This document shows, piece after piece, positions 1 to 8,134 of a DNA stretch of 64,000 bases. The notes below the pieces were generated by a model. The model was given only the letters and a program-made list of their open reading frames with translations. It was not told the DNA's origin and ran no database searches. A program made the position numbers and the translations under genes. Numbering within the stretch: the first letter of the stretch is position 1; the number at the start of each line of letters is the position of its first letter. The DNA comes from Chryseobacterium sp. Leaf180 (lineage in GTDB: Bacteria > Bacteroidota > Bacteroidia > Flavobacteriales > Weeksellaceae). Location of the stretch: assembly GCF_001424585.1 (NCBI RefSeq), contig NZ_LMPJ01000010.1, forward strand, positions 124,468 to 188,467, written 5' to 3'.

Positions 1-897
1 TAGAAAATCTGTAACCGAATCTTCACCCAGCTGATAACCATTGATCGCCGCTTCCGCAAACCTCAGTGTATACGAATTTCCGAAAGGCGTTGTTCTCAGA
101 ACGCCTTTGTTGGCAGCGTAGTCTGATGCAAGACTGGAATAAGGAAACGTCGGATTTTTTGCCGAGCCCAGAGGTTTTTCCCAGGGAACATCATCACGTG
201 TACTTTCGGTGTACTGACTGATCGGCAAAAGCGTATTCCACCCGTTGGCAACCAGTTTTTCTGCTATTTTCTGATTGTTAAAATCATTTACCCAAGCCGG
301 AAGCGCATTCATATAGTAAGAACTTGTCACAAAATTTCCGTTCGTTTCATCAAACCAAAATGCACCGTTCGGATTGTGACCTGCCGGCAAAATCGAAGCA
401 CGGTCTTTGAGAGAAACGCCTACCACTTTCGACTGAAAATTGCTGGCGATACGCAGTTGATCCGTGATCGTTGTGCTCCAGAGATTTTTCGGTGAATGCC
501 CACCTATTTTCTGATTTGTTGTGCCAACCCCTTTTACTTCAGAATCTTCTGTACAGTAAATATTTTTACCGGTTTGTTTGTCAGTCCAGTCATTTCCTGC
601 AATCCCGTGAATTGACGGAACAGAACCTGTATAAATCGTCGTATGACCAATCGCCGTCACCGTCGGAACGTACGGAATCATCACATTATTAAAGGAAAAC
701 CCTTCATTCAGCATTCTTTTAAAACCGTCTTTGCTGTATTTATCGTAAAAACGGTAAAGATAATCCCAACGCATCTGATCGATCACAAGACCGACGACGA
801 GCTTGGGCTTTTCAAGAGTTTGGTTGTTTTTTTTCTGTGCGTGAAAAGAGACAGCACATAAAAATGTCGCTGCAGCAATAGAAATCTTCCGTAACAT
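1..897 (-). CDS. pafA: Alkaline phosphatase PafA-like, partial (3' end outside window)
   Basis: Alkaline phosphatase superfamily phosphomonoesterase, exported to the periplasm. The reading frame is open from ATG at 897 to the window edge (299 codons), so the C-terminal half is missing. Residues 1-20 form a signal peptide ending FHAQ. Visible catalytic features match the PafA family: a metal-ligand Asp in VIDQMRWDY (D40), the nucleophile Thr in VPTVTAIGHT (T79), Asn in GIAGNDW (N102), and the Lys/Arg pair in SLKDRA (about 164 and 166) that is typical of monoesterases. A -7 box lies 20 bp upstream. The family is known for broad phosphate scavenging; substrate choice here is inferred. Confidence 0.9.
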   Translation of the reverse strand, partial: MLRKISIAAATFLCAVSFHAQKKNNQTLEKPKLVVGLVIDQMRWDYLYRFYDKYSKDGFKRMLNEGFSFNNVMIPYVPTVTAIGHTTIYTGSVPSIHGIAGNDWTDKQTGKNIYCTEDSEVKGVGTTNQKIGGHSPKNLWSTTITDQLRIASNFQSKVVGVSLKDRASILPAGHNPNGAFWFDETNGNFVTSSYYMNALPAWVNDFNNQKIAEKLVANGWNTLLPISQYTESTRDDVPWEKPLGSAKNPTFPYSSLASDYAANKGVLRTTPFGNSYTLRFAEAAINGYQLGEDSVTDFL

Positions 898-916
898 GAA
901 ATATTTTTTGTCGGTG

Positions 917-924
917 CAAATTTA
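917..924 (-). promoter_or_regulatory. -7 box upstream of pafA-like gene
   Basis: Minus strand reads TAAATTTG, a perfect match to the Bacteroidota -7 consensus TAnnTTTG, 20 bp before the ATG at 897. No clear -33 TTTG is seen at the expected distance. Confidence 0.45.
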
Positions 925-1071
925 CAGTTTTTGACTGCGCGCAGAAATGAAATTCAGTTTAAATAAACCTTAAATATTCATCTTTATGAACAATAATTAA
1001 TATGAGAGACGACTAATATTTATATTTTGAAATGAATTTAATGATTAAATTTAAGTACGAAAAACGATCAT

Positions 1072-2418
1072 ATGAATGATTTGCTTTGGAAGAAAACAGA
1101 AGATTTTGATTTTGACGATCCACCGAGCGAGTACAGTTTCAGCATTAGACTCGCTCATGAGAATTGCTGGACGGAGAATTTTACAATAAACGCAATCAAG
1201 GAATATAAAAAATTTATGTTTTTAGCAGCGGTTTCAGAAGAAATGGTGTCACCGTCAGACATCATAGATAAAGTCTGGCATCAGCATTTAATTTTCACCA
1301 AATCGTATCAGGTATTTTGTAAAATTTTAGGCAAACAGATCCAGCACATACCGTCAACGCATCACAGAAATGAGTCTGAAAGTTTTAAAGAAGCAAAAAA
1401 GAGAACAGAAAAACTCTACTTAAAAAACTTTGGTCACATTCCTGAAGAATTCTGGAAATCTGCATCAATTCCGAGCGGCTTATACCTAAAACAGTCGCGA
1501 TTTAATGTAACCCAGATTACAAATTTAGTTATTGGCACAAGCATTTTACTGCTTTTTCCTTTATATCTTACTTTTCACGAAACAATTGCAACGGTTGAAA
1601 ATGATCAATTTTACATCTCCTACTTTTTTTTAGTTACATTTTCACTGGCGATTGTTTACCGCTTTAATACTCTCGGAAAAAAAGAATTGATAGAAACGTT
1701 CAGAAATCAAAGTCTGATAAAAAATTTAAGCCGACCGGAAATTATCTATCTTATTTTCTCGGATGTTTCTCACTCTATAAAGCTCTCTGTTGACGGGTTA
1801 ATCGGCAAGCAAATCATTAACGTTAATGATGATAAAACTTTAAGCGCAAAAAAATCCTGTGAAAATTTAAGCGCAGAAGAAACGCAGATGATACTGCAGA
1901 TAGAAAGTTTTGGAAAAATTCATTTTGCTCATCTCAAAGCTTATCTGCTGAAGAAACCGTTTTACAAAAATGTTTCGCAAAGTATGGATGAAATAAAAAA
2001 ACATTTGCTGCAGTCAAAGCTCTTTGTGAAAATATTTTCAGTTAACCTTACAGTTTGTGCGGTCCTGATGATTACCGGAATATTAAGGCTGGCTACCGGA
2101 ATTTCGCGTGAAAAGCCTGTTGCCTGTTTATGCGTTCTGTTATTGATTATGATAACGGTTACTTTTCTGCACCTTAAAAGGCTAAGTCAGAATATGATCG
2201 TTGGTATATTTAGAAATAAATTCAGATCAAGACAAAAATCTTCAGAAAGTGAAGACACAGATTTTGAATTTGCTTATCTCACGCCCTTGCTGATGACTTC
2301 CAGCATGGTTTATAACAATTCATCAGTATTTTCAGAAGGTGCAGATTCCGGATTCTCTAATGAATCTTCCTGCGGCGGAAGTTCTTGTGGAAGTTGTGGC
2401 GGATGCGGTGGTGATTAA
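1072..2418 (+). CDS. Membrane protein with GRDP-like N-terminus and Gly/Cys-rich tail (TIGR04222-like)
   Basis: Uncharacterised 448 aa protein. The N-terminal region carries a WHQHLIFTKSY motif at about residue 67, like the plant glycine-rich-domain proteins (DUF1399 type). Hydrophobic segments at about residues 150-175 and 180-200, and two more at about 325-345 and 350-370, predict a membrane protein with a soluble loop between the pairs. It ends in a low-complexity tail SSCGGSSCGSCGGCGGD. This architecture resembles TIGR04222 proteins, which are named for their low-complexity Gly/Cys end; function is unknown. It is monocistronic and convergent with mdh. Family assignment is from memory of the motif pattern, not a search. 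Confidence 0.75.
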   Translation: MNDLLWKKTEDFDFDDPPSEYSFSIRLAHENCWTENFTINAIKEYKKFMFLAAVSEEMVSPSDIIDKVWHQHLIFTKSYQVFCKILGKQIQHIPSTHHRNESESFKEAKKRTEKLYLKNFGHIPEEFWKSASIPSGLYLKQSRFNVTQITNLVIGTSILLLFPLYLTFHETIATVENDQFYISYFFLVTFSLAIVYRFNTLGKKELIETFRNQSLIKNLSRPEIIYLIFSDVSHSIKLSVDGLIGKQIINVNDDKTLSAKKSCENLSAEETQMILQIESFGKIHFAHLKAYLLKKPFYKNVSQSMDEIKKHLLQSKLFVKIFSVNLTVCAVLMITGILRLATGISREKPVACLCVLLLIMITVTFLHLKRLSQNMIVGIFRNKFRSRQKSSESEDTDFEFAYLTPLLMTSSMVYNNSSVFSEGADSGFSNESSCGGSSCGSCGGCGGD

Positions 2419-2422
2419 AAAA

Positions 2423-2450
2423 AATTCCGCGCCCTTCGGTCGCGGAATTC
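2423..2450 (-). terminator. Rho-independent terminator of mdh
   Basis: Hairpin with stem AATTCCGCG/CGCGGAATT and loop CCCTTCGGT. On the minus strand it is followed by a run of eight T, which fits the terminator of mdh. It also separates mdh from the convergent gene at 1072. Confidence 0.8.
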
Positions 2451-2469
2451 AATATATAAAGAGAAATTC

Positions 2470-3396
2470 TTAAAATTTCAGATCACCATTTACATCTCTC
2501 ACTGCCTGAGCAGCTTCAGCAAATTTAGATTTTTCTTCTTCTGTCAAAGAAATATTTATGATGCTTTCTACACCGTTTTTCCCGATGATCGCCGGAACAC
2601 CAAGACAGATGTCGCTTTCTCCATATTCACCATCAAGCATTAAAGAGCAAGGGATCATTTTTTTCTGATCACAGGCAATTGCCTGAACCATTACAGAAAC
2701 TGCTGCGCCCGGAGCATACCATGCTGAAGTTCCCAAAAGTTTGGTCAACGTTGCACCACCTACTTTTGTTTCTTCGATTACATAGTTTTGTTTTGCTTCA
2801 TCCAAAAACTCCGTTACAGGAACTCCGTTTCTAGTTGCTTTGCTCAACAAAGGAAGCATTCCTGTATCACTGTGAGCTGCGATTACCATTCCGTCAACAT
2901 CAGAAATTGGGGCTTCCAAAGCTTCTGCCAATCTGTATTTGAATCGTGCAGAATCTAATGCGCCACCCATTCCGATAATTTTATGTTTAGGAAGACCAGA
3001 AGTTTTGTGTACCAAATACGTCATCGTATCCATCGGGTTTGCCACCACAATAATAATTACTTCAGGAGAGTTTTTCACCAGATTTTCTGTTACATCTTTT
3101 ACAATTCCTGCATTGATGCCGATCAGTTCTTCTCTCGTCATTCCCGGTTTTCTTGGAATTCCAGATGTGATTACCGCGATGTGCGAACCAGCAGTTTTTG
3201 TATAATCGCCGGTAGTTCCGGTAATCTTGGTATCAAAACCATTTAAAGATGCAGTCTGCATCAAATCCATCGCTTTACCTTCTGCAAAACCTTCTTTGAT
3301 GTCTACCAAAACAACTTCCGAACAGAAATCTTTCATGGCAATGTACTCTGCACAACTTGCTCCTACAGCGCCGGCACCTACTACGGTTACTTTCAT
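2470..3396 (-). CDS. mdh: Malate dehydrogenase
   Basis: NAD-dependent oxidation of malate to oxaloacetate in the TCA cycle, cytoplasmic. The 308 aa length is normal for the LDH-like MDH family. The N-terminal Rossmann motif is VVGAGAVG (residues 5-12). The substrate-binding Arg lies in GIPRKPGMTREEL (about 79-91), followed by NPMDTMTYL. The catalytic His is in AAHSDTGM (about residue 175). It has its own promoter (3437-3467) and terminator, so it is probably monocistronic. Confidence 0.96.
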   Translation of the reverse strand: MKVTVVGAGAVGASCAEYIAMKDFCSEVVLVDIKEGFAEGKAMDLMQTASLNGFDTKITGTTGDYTKTAGSHIAVITSGIPRKPGMTREELIGINAGIVKDVTENLVKNSPEVIIIVVANPMDTMTYLVHKTSGLPKHKIIGMGGALDSARFKYRLAEALEAPISDVDGMVIAAHSDTGMLPLLSKATRNGVPVTEFLDEAKQNYVIEETKVGGATLTKLLGTSAWYAPGAAVSVMVQAIACDQKKMIPCSLMLDGEYGESDICLGVPAIIGKNGVESIINISLTEEEKSKFAEAAQAVRDVNGDLKF

Positions 3397-3436
3397 AATA
3401 TATTTTTTAATGTATTGAGTTTCTTTCTCTGATGCC

Positions 3437-3467
3437 CAAATTTAACAATTCCTGAAAAATTGAGCAA
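3437..3467 (-). promoter_or_regulatory. Flavobacterial promoter for mdh
   Basis: Minus strand has TTGC (3464-3467), a 19-nt spacer, then TAAATTTG (3437-3444). This matches the Bacteroidota pattern TTTG-N17-23-TAnnTTTG. It lies 41 bp upstream of the mdh ATG. Confidence 0.65.
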
Positions 3468-3480
3468 TCTTTCAGGAATT
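3448..3480 (-). terminator. Inverted repeat after heme oxygenase gene
   Basis: AATTCCTGAAA pairs with TTTCAGGAATT around a 12-nt loop. It may terminate the bphP-bphO transcript, but no strong T-run follows on the minus strand. The loop contains the -33 element of the mdh promoter. Confidence 0.4.
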
Positions 3481-3522
3481 TATATTTTATCAGTTTATAT
3501 TAATTTGAAAATCAGTTTCCGC

Positions 3523-4074
3523 TTATTCTGCCAGCAAATGACTGTACTGTTTTTTGGCTCCTTTTAAAACTTCTGCGAAATGTTCTTCCTTAACTTCAGC
3601 ATCCATCACTTCTTTGAAATTTTTCCACATCGCACCGATATTTTCTCTGTAGCAACCGAAGAAATGAAAAGTGACCTCTTCAAAACCTTCCGTTTTAGAA
3701 AGCTGTTTCGCAATTACATTTCCACCCAAAGTAGAACCTTCAATCACGTACATCGCGCCAAGCGCCTCATATTCATTTTCAAATTTTAAATCTGAATCTT
3801 CTTTTAGTTTTGGGAGTTTTAAAGAATCCGCATCTTTTTCAATTAATGACAGTTTCCTGCGATCTTCCAGCTGAAGTTTTTTACCAAATTTCTCAGTGAG
3901 CATCTCAAAAATCTCGTCTTCAGAATCATGTAGCATTTTGTGATTGCTTCCGATCATTTTCCGGTAATCTTCAAGAGTAAAAGTTTTACTGAAAATCTTT
4001 TTGGAGTTAAATTTCTCTTCTGCAGCGTCGTGATAATGCGCTGTATTTTGCTTTAAATATTCTGAAACCGTCAT
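3523..4074 (-). CDS. bphO: Biliverdin-producing heme oxygenase
   Basis: Oxidative cleavage of heme to biliverdin, which is the chromophore of the bacteriophytochrome encoded just upstream. The protein is 183 aa, usual for bacterial heme oxygenases. His14 or His15 in QNTAHYHDAAE is the likely proximal heme ligand. GAMYVIEGSTLGG (about 106-118) is the conserved distal helix motif. The ATG overlaps the stop of the phytochrome gene by one base (TAATG), indicating translational coupling. Fold assignment is confident; activity is inferred from context and family. Confidence 0.93.
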   Translation of the reverse strand: MTVSEYLKQNTAHYHDAAEEKFNSKKIFSKTFTLEDYRKMIGSNHKMLHDSEDEIFEMLTEKFGKKLQLEDRRKLSLIEKDADSLKLPKLKEDSDLKFENEYEALGAMYVIEGSTLGGNVIAKQLSKTEGFEEVTFHFFGCYRENIGAMWKNFKEVMDAEVKEEHFAEVLKGAKKQYSHLLAE

Positions 4075-6284
4075 TAAACCAAACTTAAAACTTTAGGATT
4101 TTGAAACGTCAGAATAAATGATGTTCCGTTTTCGCTGCTCACATATTCAACATTACCGCCGATTCTTTTCATGATTCTGTGCACAATCGAAAGACCGACA
4201 CCGTTGCCTTTAAACTTTTTGGCATTATCCATCCGGTTGAAAATTTTAAACATACGCTCTCTGCTGGCTTCAGGAATACCAATTCCATTGTCAGAAATCG
4301 TGTAAACAATTTTGTCTTCTTTTTCTTCACCCCGTATTTCTATTTTCGGCGCATCTTTTTGGGCTGAATACTTTACAGCGTTGTTGATGATATTTAAAAA
4401 CACCTGATGAATCATTGTTTTATCCGCTAAAACTTCAGGCAAATGATGTATTTCCACTTCCGTTTTATCGCTACCGAAACTCATTTTTGCGTTGTCGGTA
4501 ATTTTCTTAATAATCTGCTCGGTTTCAACCTTTTCAAGTTTAATATCGACGTGTTTGGCTTTACTTAACTGCAATACGTCGTGCATCATATCCGCCATGC
4601 TGTCGATCTCGTCGATGATGGCTTTTAGTTTTTTCTTCTGATTATCTTCAGCATTTTTCATCCCGTTCAAAAGCATCTGCGCATTCAGCTTCATGATGGT
4701 GAGCGGCGTTCCCAAATCGTGTGAAATGGTATAAGAAAAACTGTCAAGCTCTTCATTTACTTTTCTCAGCTGATCATTGAGACTCTTAATGGTCGAATAC
4801 TGCTTGTGTGACGTTTCTAAAATAATATCACGAATCGCCTGAATAGCAATTTCGTTTCTTGTGCTCCAGCGTTTGCTGTGCCCTTTAATATCTTCTGTAA
4901 AAGCCTCAAAAGACTGTCTTGGCGAAACCATACTGCGCTCTTCTCCGTTTTCAGAAAATTTCTCAATTTTCTTCTCCGGATTTCCTGCCCAACTGATGTG
5001 TTCGTCAAATTCTTTCCGGAACCACATCAGAAGTTCTTTTTTGCTGCTGTCGATTATATAAATGACAATTCCTGCGCAAGATTCATCAAGCATTAATTCT
5101 GCTCCGAAATCCTTCAGAAAACTGCGGCTGATATAAACATTGTCTTCAAAGTTGTTTAAAGCCCACTCAGAAATATTAGTGATCGCTTCTCTATCCGGAA
5201 CATTTCCTTCGACGATAATTTCTCCGTCATAAACCAATGCTACACCATCTGCCTCTATCAGTTTTCTGATTTTTTCTTTATTTTCTGACAGCGACTCCTG
5301 AAGCGTATCATAACGGAGGAAATCAGATTTTAAACTTGCCACTTTATCACTGAGGTTTACGCGGTATTCAAGTTCTTTTTTAGATTTAAACGAAGAAAAA
5401 GCGTTTGAGGCGAGCACGGTAAAAATTCCTGCCTGAACCCGGTCTTCAAGATCGATATGTTTTGGCGTAACATTCTGACAGGTCACCAATCCCCAAAGCT
5501 GATCATCAATGATAATCGAAACGCTGAAACTTGATGAAGCTCCCGAATTCTTTATGTACTGCGCATGAATAGGAGACATTGCGCGCGAACCGGCAAATGT
5601 TAAATCAATTAAATCTGGTTTTCGGCTGAGAATCGGCACGACATCAGAATGCACGTTGCTGAAGATTCTCTTTCTCTTTTTTAAATACAGTTCTCTTGCC
5701 TGTCTCGGAATATCAGATTCCGGATAATGCAAGCCAAGATAACTCTCAAGATTGTTATTGGTCTTTTCCGCAATCACTTTTCCGGAACCGTCGCTCATGA
5801 ATTCGTAAACCATGATGCGGTCGTAGTTGATAATCTTGAACAGCGTACTGAGAAGCTGGTTCCAGATCTCTTCACCATCTTCGATGATGTAAAAATTATC
5901 GTATTTGTTGGTGATTCTTTTCTCAGGATTGCTGATAACTTCTTCGAATTCCAGGAAAACATTCTCTCCTGTACGGAAAACCGAAAAATGATAATTTTTT
6001 GCGCCGACCTGTATTTTATCAAAATACGTTTCATTTTCACGTCTCGTATGATACTCCAGATTGCGGAAAATATCCGACTGAGAAATACTGCGAAAAATCT
6101 CCGGCAGCTCACTGATCTTCTTTCCAAATAAATCATTTGGAGAACTAAAATTAAACAGACCGGTTATGTTTTCGCTAAAAAAGCTGATTTCGTGCGATGC
6201 AGCATCAATCCCAATAAGATATCCAAAACTCTGAATTGATCCGGGGATGTGAATGGGCTCATCGTGGCATTCTACAAAACTCAT
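4074..6284 (-). CDS. bphP: Bacteriophytochrome sensor histidine kinase
   Basis: Red/far-red light sensor, 736 aa, with PAS-GAF-PHY photosensory core and histidine kinase output. Cys6, just before EPIHIPGSIQSFG, is positioned like the biliverdin-attaching Cys of other bacteriophytochromes. SDIPRQA (about 190) gives the conserved Asp, and SPIHAQY (about 235) one chromophore-pocket His. The PHY tongue PRQSF motif is present at about 457. The usual CHH motif after the beta-strand WGL is CQN here, so a second pocket His is replaced by Gln. The kinase part has SHDLGTPL (about 522), NIINNAVKY, DNGIGI and GNGVGLSI. No response regulator gene is next to it. Chromophore is supplied by the overlapping bphO. 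Confidence 0.94.
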   Translation of the reverse strand: MSFVECHDEPIHIPGSIQSFGYLIGIDAASHEISFFSENITGLFNFSSPNDLFGKKISELPEIFRSISQSDIFRNLEYHTRRENETYFDKIQVGAKNYHFSVFRTGENVFLEFEEVISNPEKRITNKYDNFYIIEDGEEIWNQLLSTLFKIINYDRIMVYEFMSDGSGKVIAEKTNNNLESYLGLHYPESDIPRQARELYLKKRKRIFSNVHSDVVPILSRKPDLIDLTFAGSRAMSPIHAQYIKNSGASSSFSVSIIIDDQLWGLVTCQNVTPKHIDLEDRVQAGIFTVLASNAFSSFKSKKELEYRVNLSDKVASLKSDFLRYDTLQESLSENKEKIRKLIEADGVALVYDGEIIVEGNVPDREAITNISEWALNNFEDNVYISRSFLKDFGAELMLDESCAGIVIYIIDSSKKELLMWFRKEFDEHISWAGNPEKKIEKFSENGEERSMVSPRQSFEAFTEDIKGHSKRWSTRNEIAIQAIRDIILETSHKQYSTIKSLNDQLRKVNEELDSFSYTISHDLGTPLTIMKLNAQMLLNGMKNAEDNQKKKLKAIIDEIDSMADMMHDVLQLSKAKHVDIKLEKVETEQIIKKITDNAKMSFGSDKTEVEIHHLPEVLADKTMIHQVFLNIINNAVKYSAQKDAPKIEIRGEEKEDKIVYTISDNGIGIPEASRERMFKIFNRMDNAKKFKGNGVGLSIVHRIMKRIGGNVEYVSSENGTSFILTFQNPKVLSLV

Positions 6285-6303
6285 AGTAACTCTTAAAAAC
6301 GAT

Positions 6304-6311
6304 CAAAGTTA
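6304..6311 (-). promoter_or_regulatory. -7 box upstream of bphP
   Basis: Minus strand TAACTTTG matches TAnnTTTG, 20 bp before the bphP ATG. No convincing -33 box was found. Confidence 0.45.
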
Positions 6312-6508
6312 ACTATTATTTTGAATTGTTTATAAAATCCCATAATAGATTTTATCGAACATAGATAATTATCTAATTATTATAAAGACTAGATTAAATT
6401 ATTTAAATGATTTATTGCGAATTTATCAACCATTAAATATGAGAAACCACTTAAAATTATTTACATGATTTGTGAGTAGCTGAAATTATGCAGATTTGAT
6501 AAAACAGA

Positions 6509-7522
6509 TTATACTTCTTTATCGAAGTACAGCATATAATATTTTCCTTTTTCATCCTGTCCCTGCTCCAGCATTTTGCGGTCGCCGTGGATGTATATGT
6601 GAAAATTTTTATCCAGCTTAATAATGCTTTTAAAATGTCGCTGTGTTTTTTTTACCGCCGCCGGACTGATCGGGAATTCTTCAGCAATATTGACCTGCAT
6701 TTCCTGCTCATAATCGGTTTTAAAATTATTAAAACTTTCGATAACATGCTCATCGGCAAGAACTTCAGCTGCAAATTCCTCCAATTTGAATTCTTCTTTT
6801 TCTTTAAAGAAATTGATCGATTTATTCAAAAAATCTGCCTGATCGGCTTTGCTCACTTCAAATTCCTGCGGAAGCTGCTTGGTGATATAATCTTTGTAGA
6901 CCATCAGCTGTTCCTGTGTATGAAAATAATCGTCATCGCGCTGCTTCACCTTCAAAAAATCTTCGAACCAATAATACATATCGCCATTTTTGTTGTTGTC
7001 AACGACAGATAAAACGTAGCCGGTTTCCCTGGCATTATTATAAATCAATGCCGCTTTATCAATTTTTGAAAGGCTTATTCCCTGATCTTTTTCAAGTTCA
7101 AAAGCTTCATTTTTAGGAAAAATTTTGAGGAAAGATTCTCTTTTTTCTGTCTTAAAAATTCCGATTTTATCAACTTTTTCGTCACCTTCGCGGTCATCTT
7201 CAAAATAAACGATAAAAAGTTCACCGCCCTGTACACGCGGATTTTCTGCAGCAGCAAAAAGATGTTTGGCAATGTTTTCAGATTCCCAGAGAAATTTATC
7301 TTTATCATCAAAAATCTCTGAAACCGAGCTGTATACCGGATTATTAACGAGGTAAGAATCGCTGTAAAAGTGATACGTCTCTTCCGTTTTGAAAGAACCC
7401 AGAAAATAATTTTCAAGCATCTCTACAGTTCCTTCATCCAGCTGAAGTTCTTCCTGAGAAAGCGTGAGCGATTCGCTGTTAATCTTATTTCCGACGCGGT
7501 GTACAACTATTTTTGAAAACAT
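6509..7522 (-). CDS. Nucleoid-associated protein (37-kDa NA/YejK-NdpA family)
   Basis: Cytoplasmic 337 aa protein starting MFSKIVVHRVGNK, the usual start of the 37kD nucleoid-associated family. A conserved segment about residues 80-115 contains AKHLFAAAENPRVQGGELFIVYFED, typical of the family core (quoted here in parts: AKHLFAAAENPRVQ then GGELFIVYF). The rest is acidic and helix-rich. Homologues bind DNA in the nucleoid; the biological role in Bacteroidota is unclear. It is transcribed alone from a putative -7 box at 7545. Confidence 0.85.
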   Translation of the reverse strand: MFSKIVVHRVGNKINSESLTLSQEELQLDEGTVEMLENYFLGSFKTEETYHFYSDSYLVNNPVYSSVSEIFDDKDKFLWESENIAKHLFAAAENPRVQGGELFIVYFEDDREGDEKVDKIGIFKTEKRESFLKIFPKNEAFELEKDQGISLSKIDKAALIYNNARETGYVLSVVDNNKNGDMYYWFEDFLKVKQRDDDYFHTQEQLMVYKDYITKQLPQEFEVSKADQADFLNKSINFFKEKEEFKLEEFAAEVLADEHVIESFNNFKTDYEQEMQVNIAEEFPISPAAVKKTQRHFKSIIKLDKNFHIYIHGDRKMLEQGQDEKGKYYMLYFDKEV

Positions 7523-7544
7523 AATATCGATTTTTTAGGGAGTG

Positions 7545-7552
7545 CAAATATA
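7545..7552 (-). promoter_or_regulatory. -7 box upstream of nucleoid-associated gene
   Basis: Minus strand TATATTTG, 23 bp upstream of the ATG at 7522; perfect TAnnTTTG match without an obvious -33 partner. Confidence 0.45.
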
Positions 7553-7701
7553 TTCATTAAAAGAGAATTAGAAATGCTAATTTAAAATGGAAACTTGCGG
7601 AGATTTAAAACTTGATTTATGTATTTTAATTATGATTTCAAATTTTAACTGAACTTGGTATGTTTTTCGCAGCATGTTGATTGCTTATAAAAATCAGCAC
7701 G

Positions 7702-8103
7702 ATGGAGAATGTAGAAAACCAGGAAATGATCAATGAAAATGCTGCTGTTGATTATCTGATCATCAGTTATCCTGAGATTCAAAATGAAATTGCCGATCTC
7801 GCAGCCAAACAGAATTTTGCAGGTATTATACAGATTACGGTTGATCATCTTAAATCTTTGCTGATAGAATCGAAGACGAATATCGTCACTCAACGCATAA
7901 AAATGATGGATTGGTTATACCGGAACGGAACCTATTCTGTAAAACATATTATCGAGAATCTTTTCATCCGCGCTTTTGGAAGTTTAAAGAAACATACAAG
8001 CGGCAATCAATGGAACGAAATGTTTCAGTATCTGCCAATCGAATTTCAGCAAATTCACCTGAATCATGTAAAATTAGACCAAAGATTATTCAGTAAAAAT
8101 TAA
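7702..8103 (+). CDS. Small conserved hypothetical protein (DUF7674-like)
   Basis: A 133 aa acidic-to-neutral soluble protein with no signal peptide or membrane segment. I chose ATG at 7702 (MENVENQEM); a TTG seven codons upstream would also be in frame. Features: YPEIQNEIADLAAKQNF at about 23-40, then a helical region ending with FGSLKKHTSGNQWNEMFQYLPIEF. The latter resembles the small Bacteroidota family DUF7674, but this is a weak recollection. It shares a bidirectional terminator with the convergent RDD gene. No function is assigned. Confidence 0.7.
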   Translation: MENVENQEMINENAAVDYLIISYPEIQNEIADLAAKQNFAGIIQITVDHLKSLLIESKTNIVTQRIKMMDWLYRNGTYSVKHIIENLFIRAFGSLKKHTSGNQWNEMFQYLPIEFQQIHLNHVKLDQRLFSKN

Positions 8104-8106
8104 ATA

Positions 8107-8134
8107 AAAACGCTCCAAATTCGGAGCGTTTTTT
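8107..8134. terminator. Bidirectional terminator
   Basis: Hairpin CGCTCC/GGAGCG with flanking A and T runs on both sides, between the convergent genes ending at 8103 and 8135. Confidence 0.85.
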
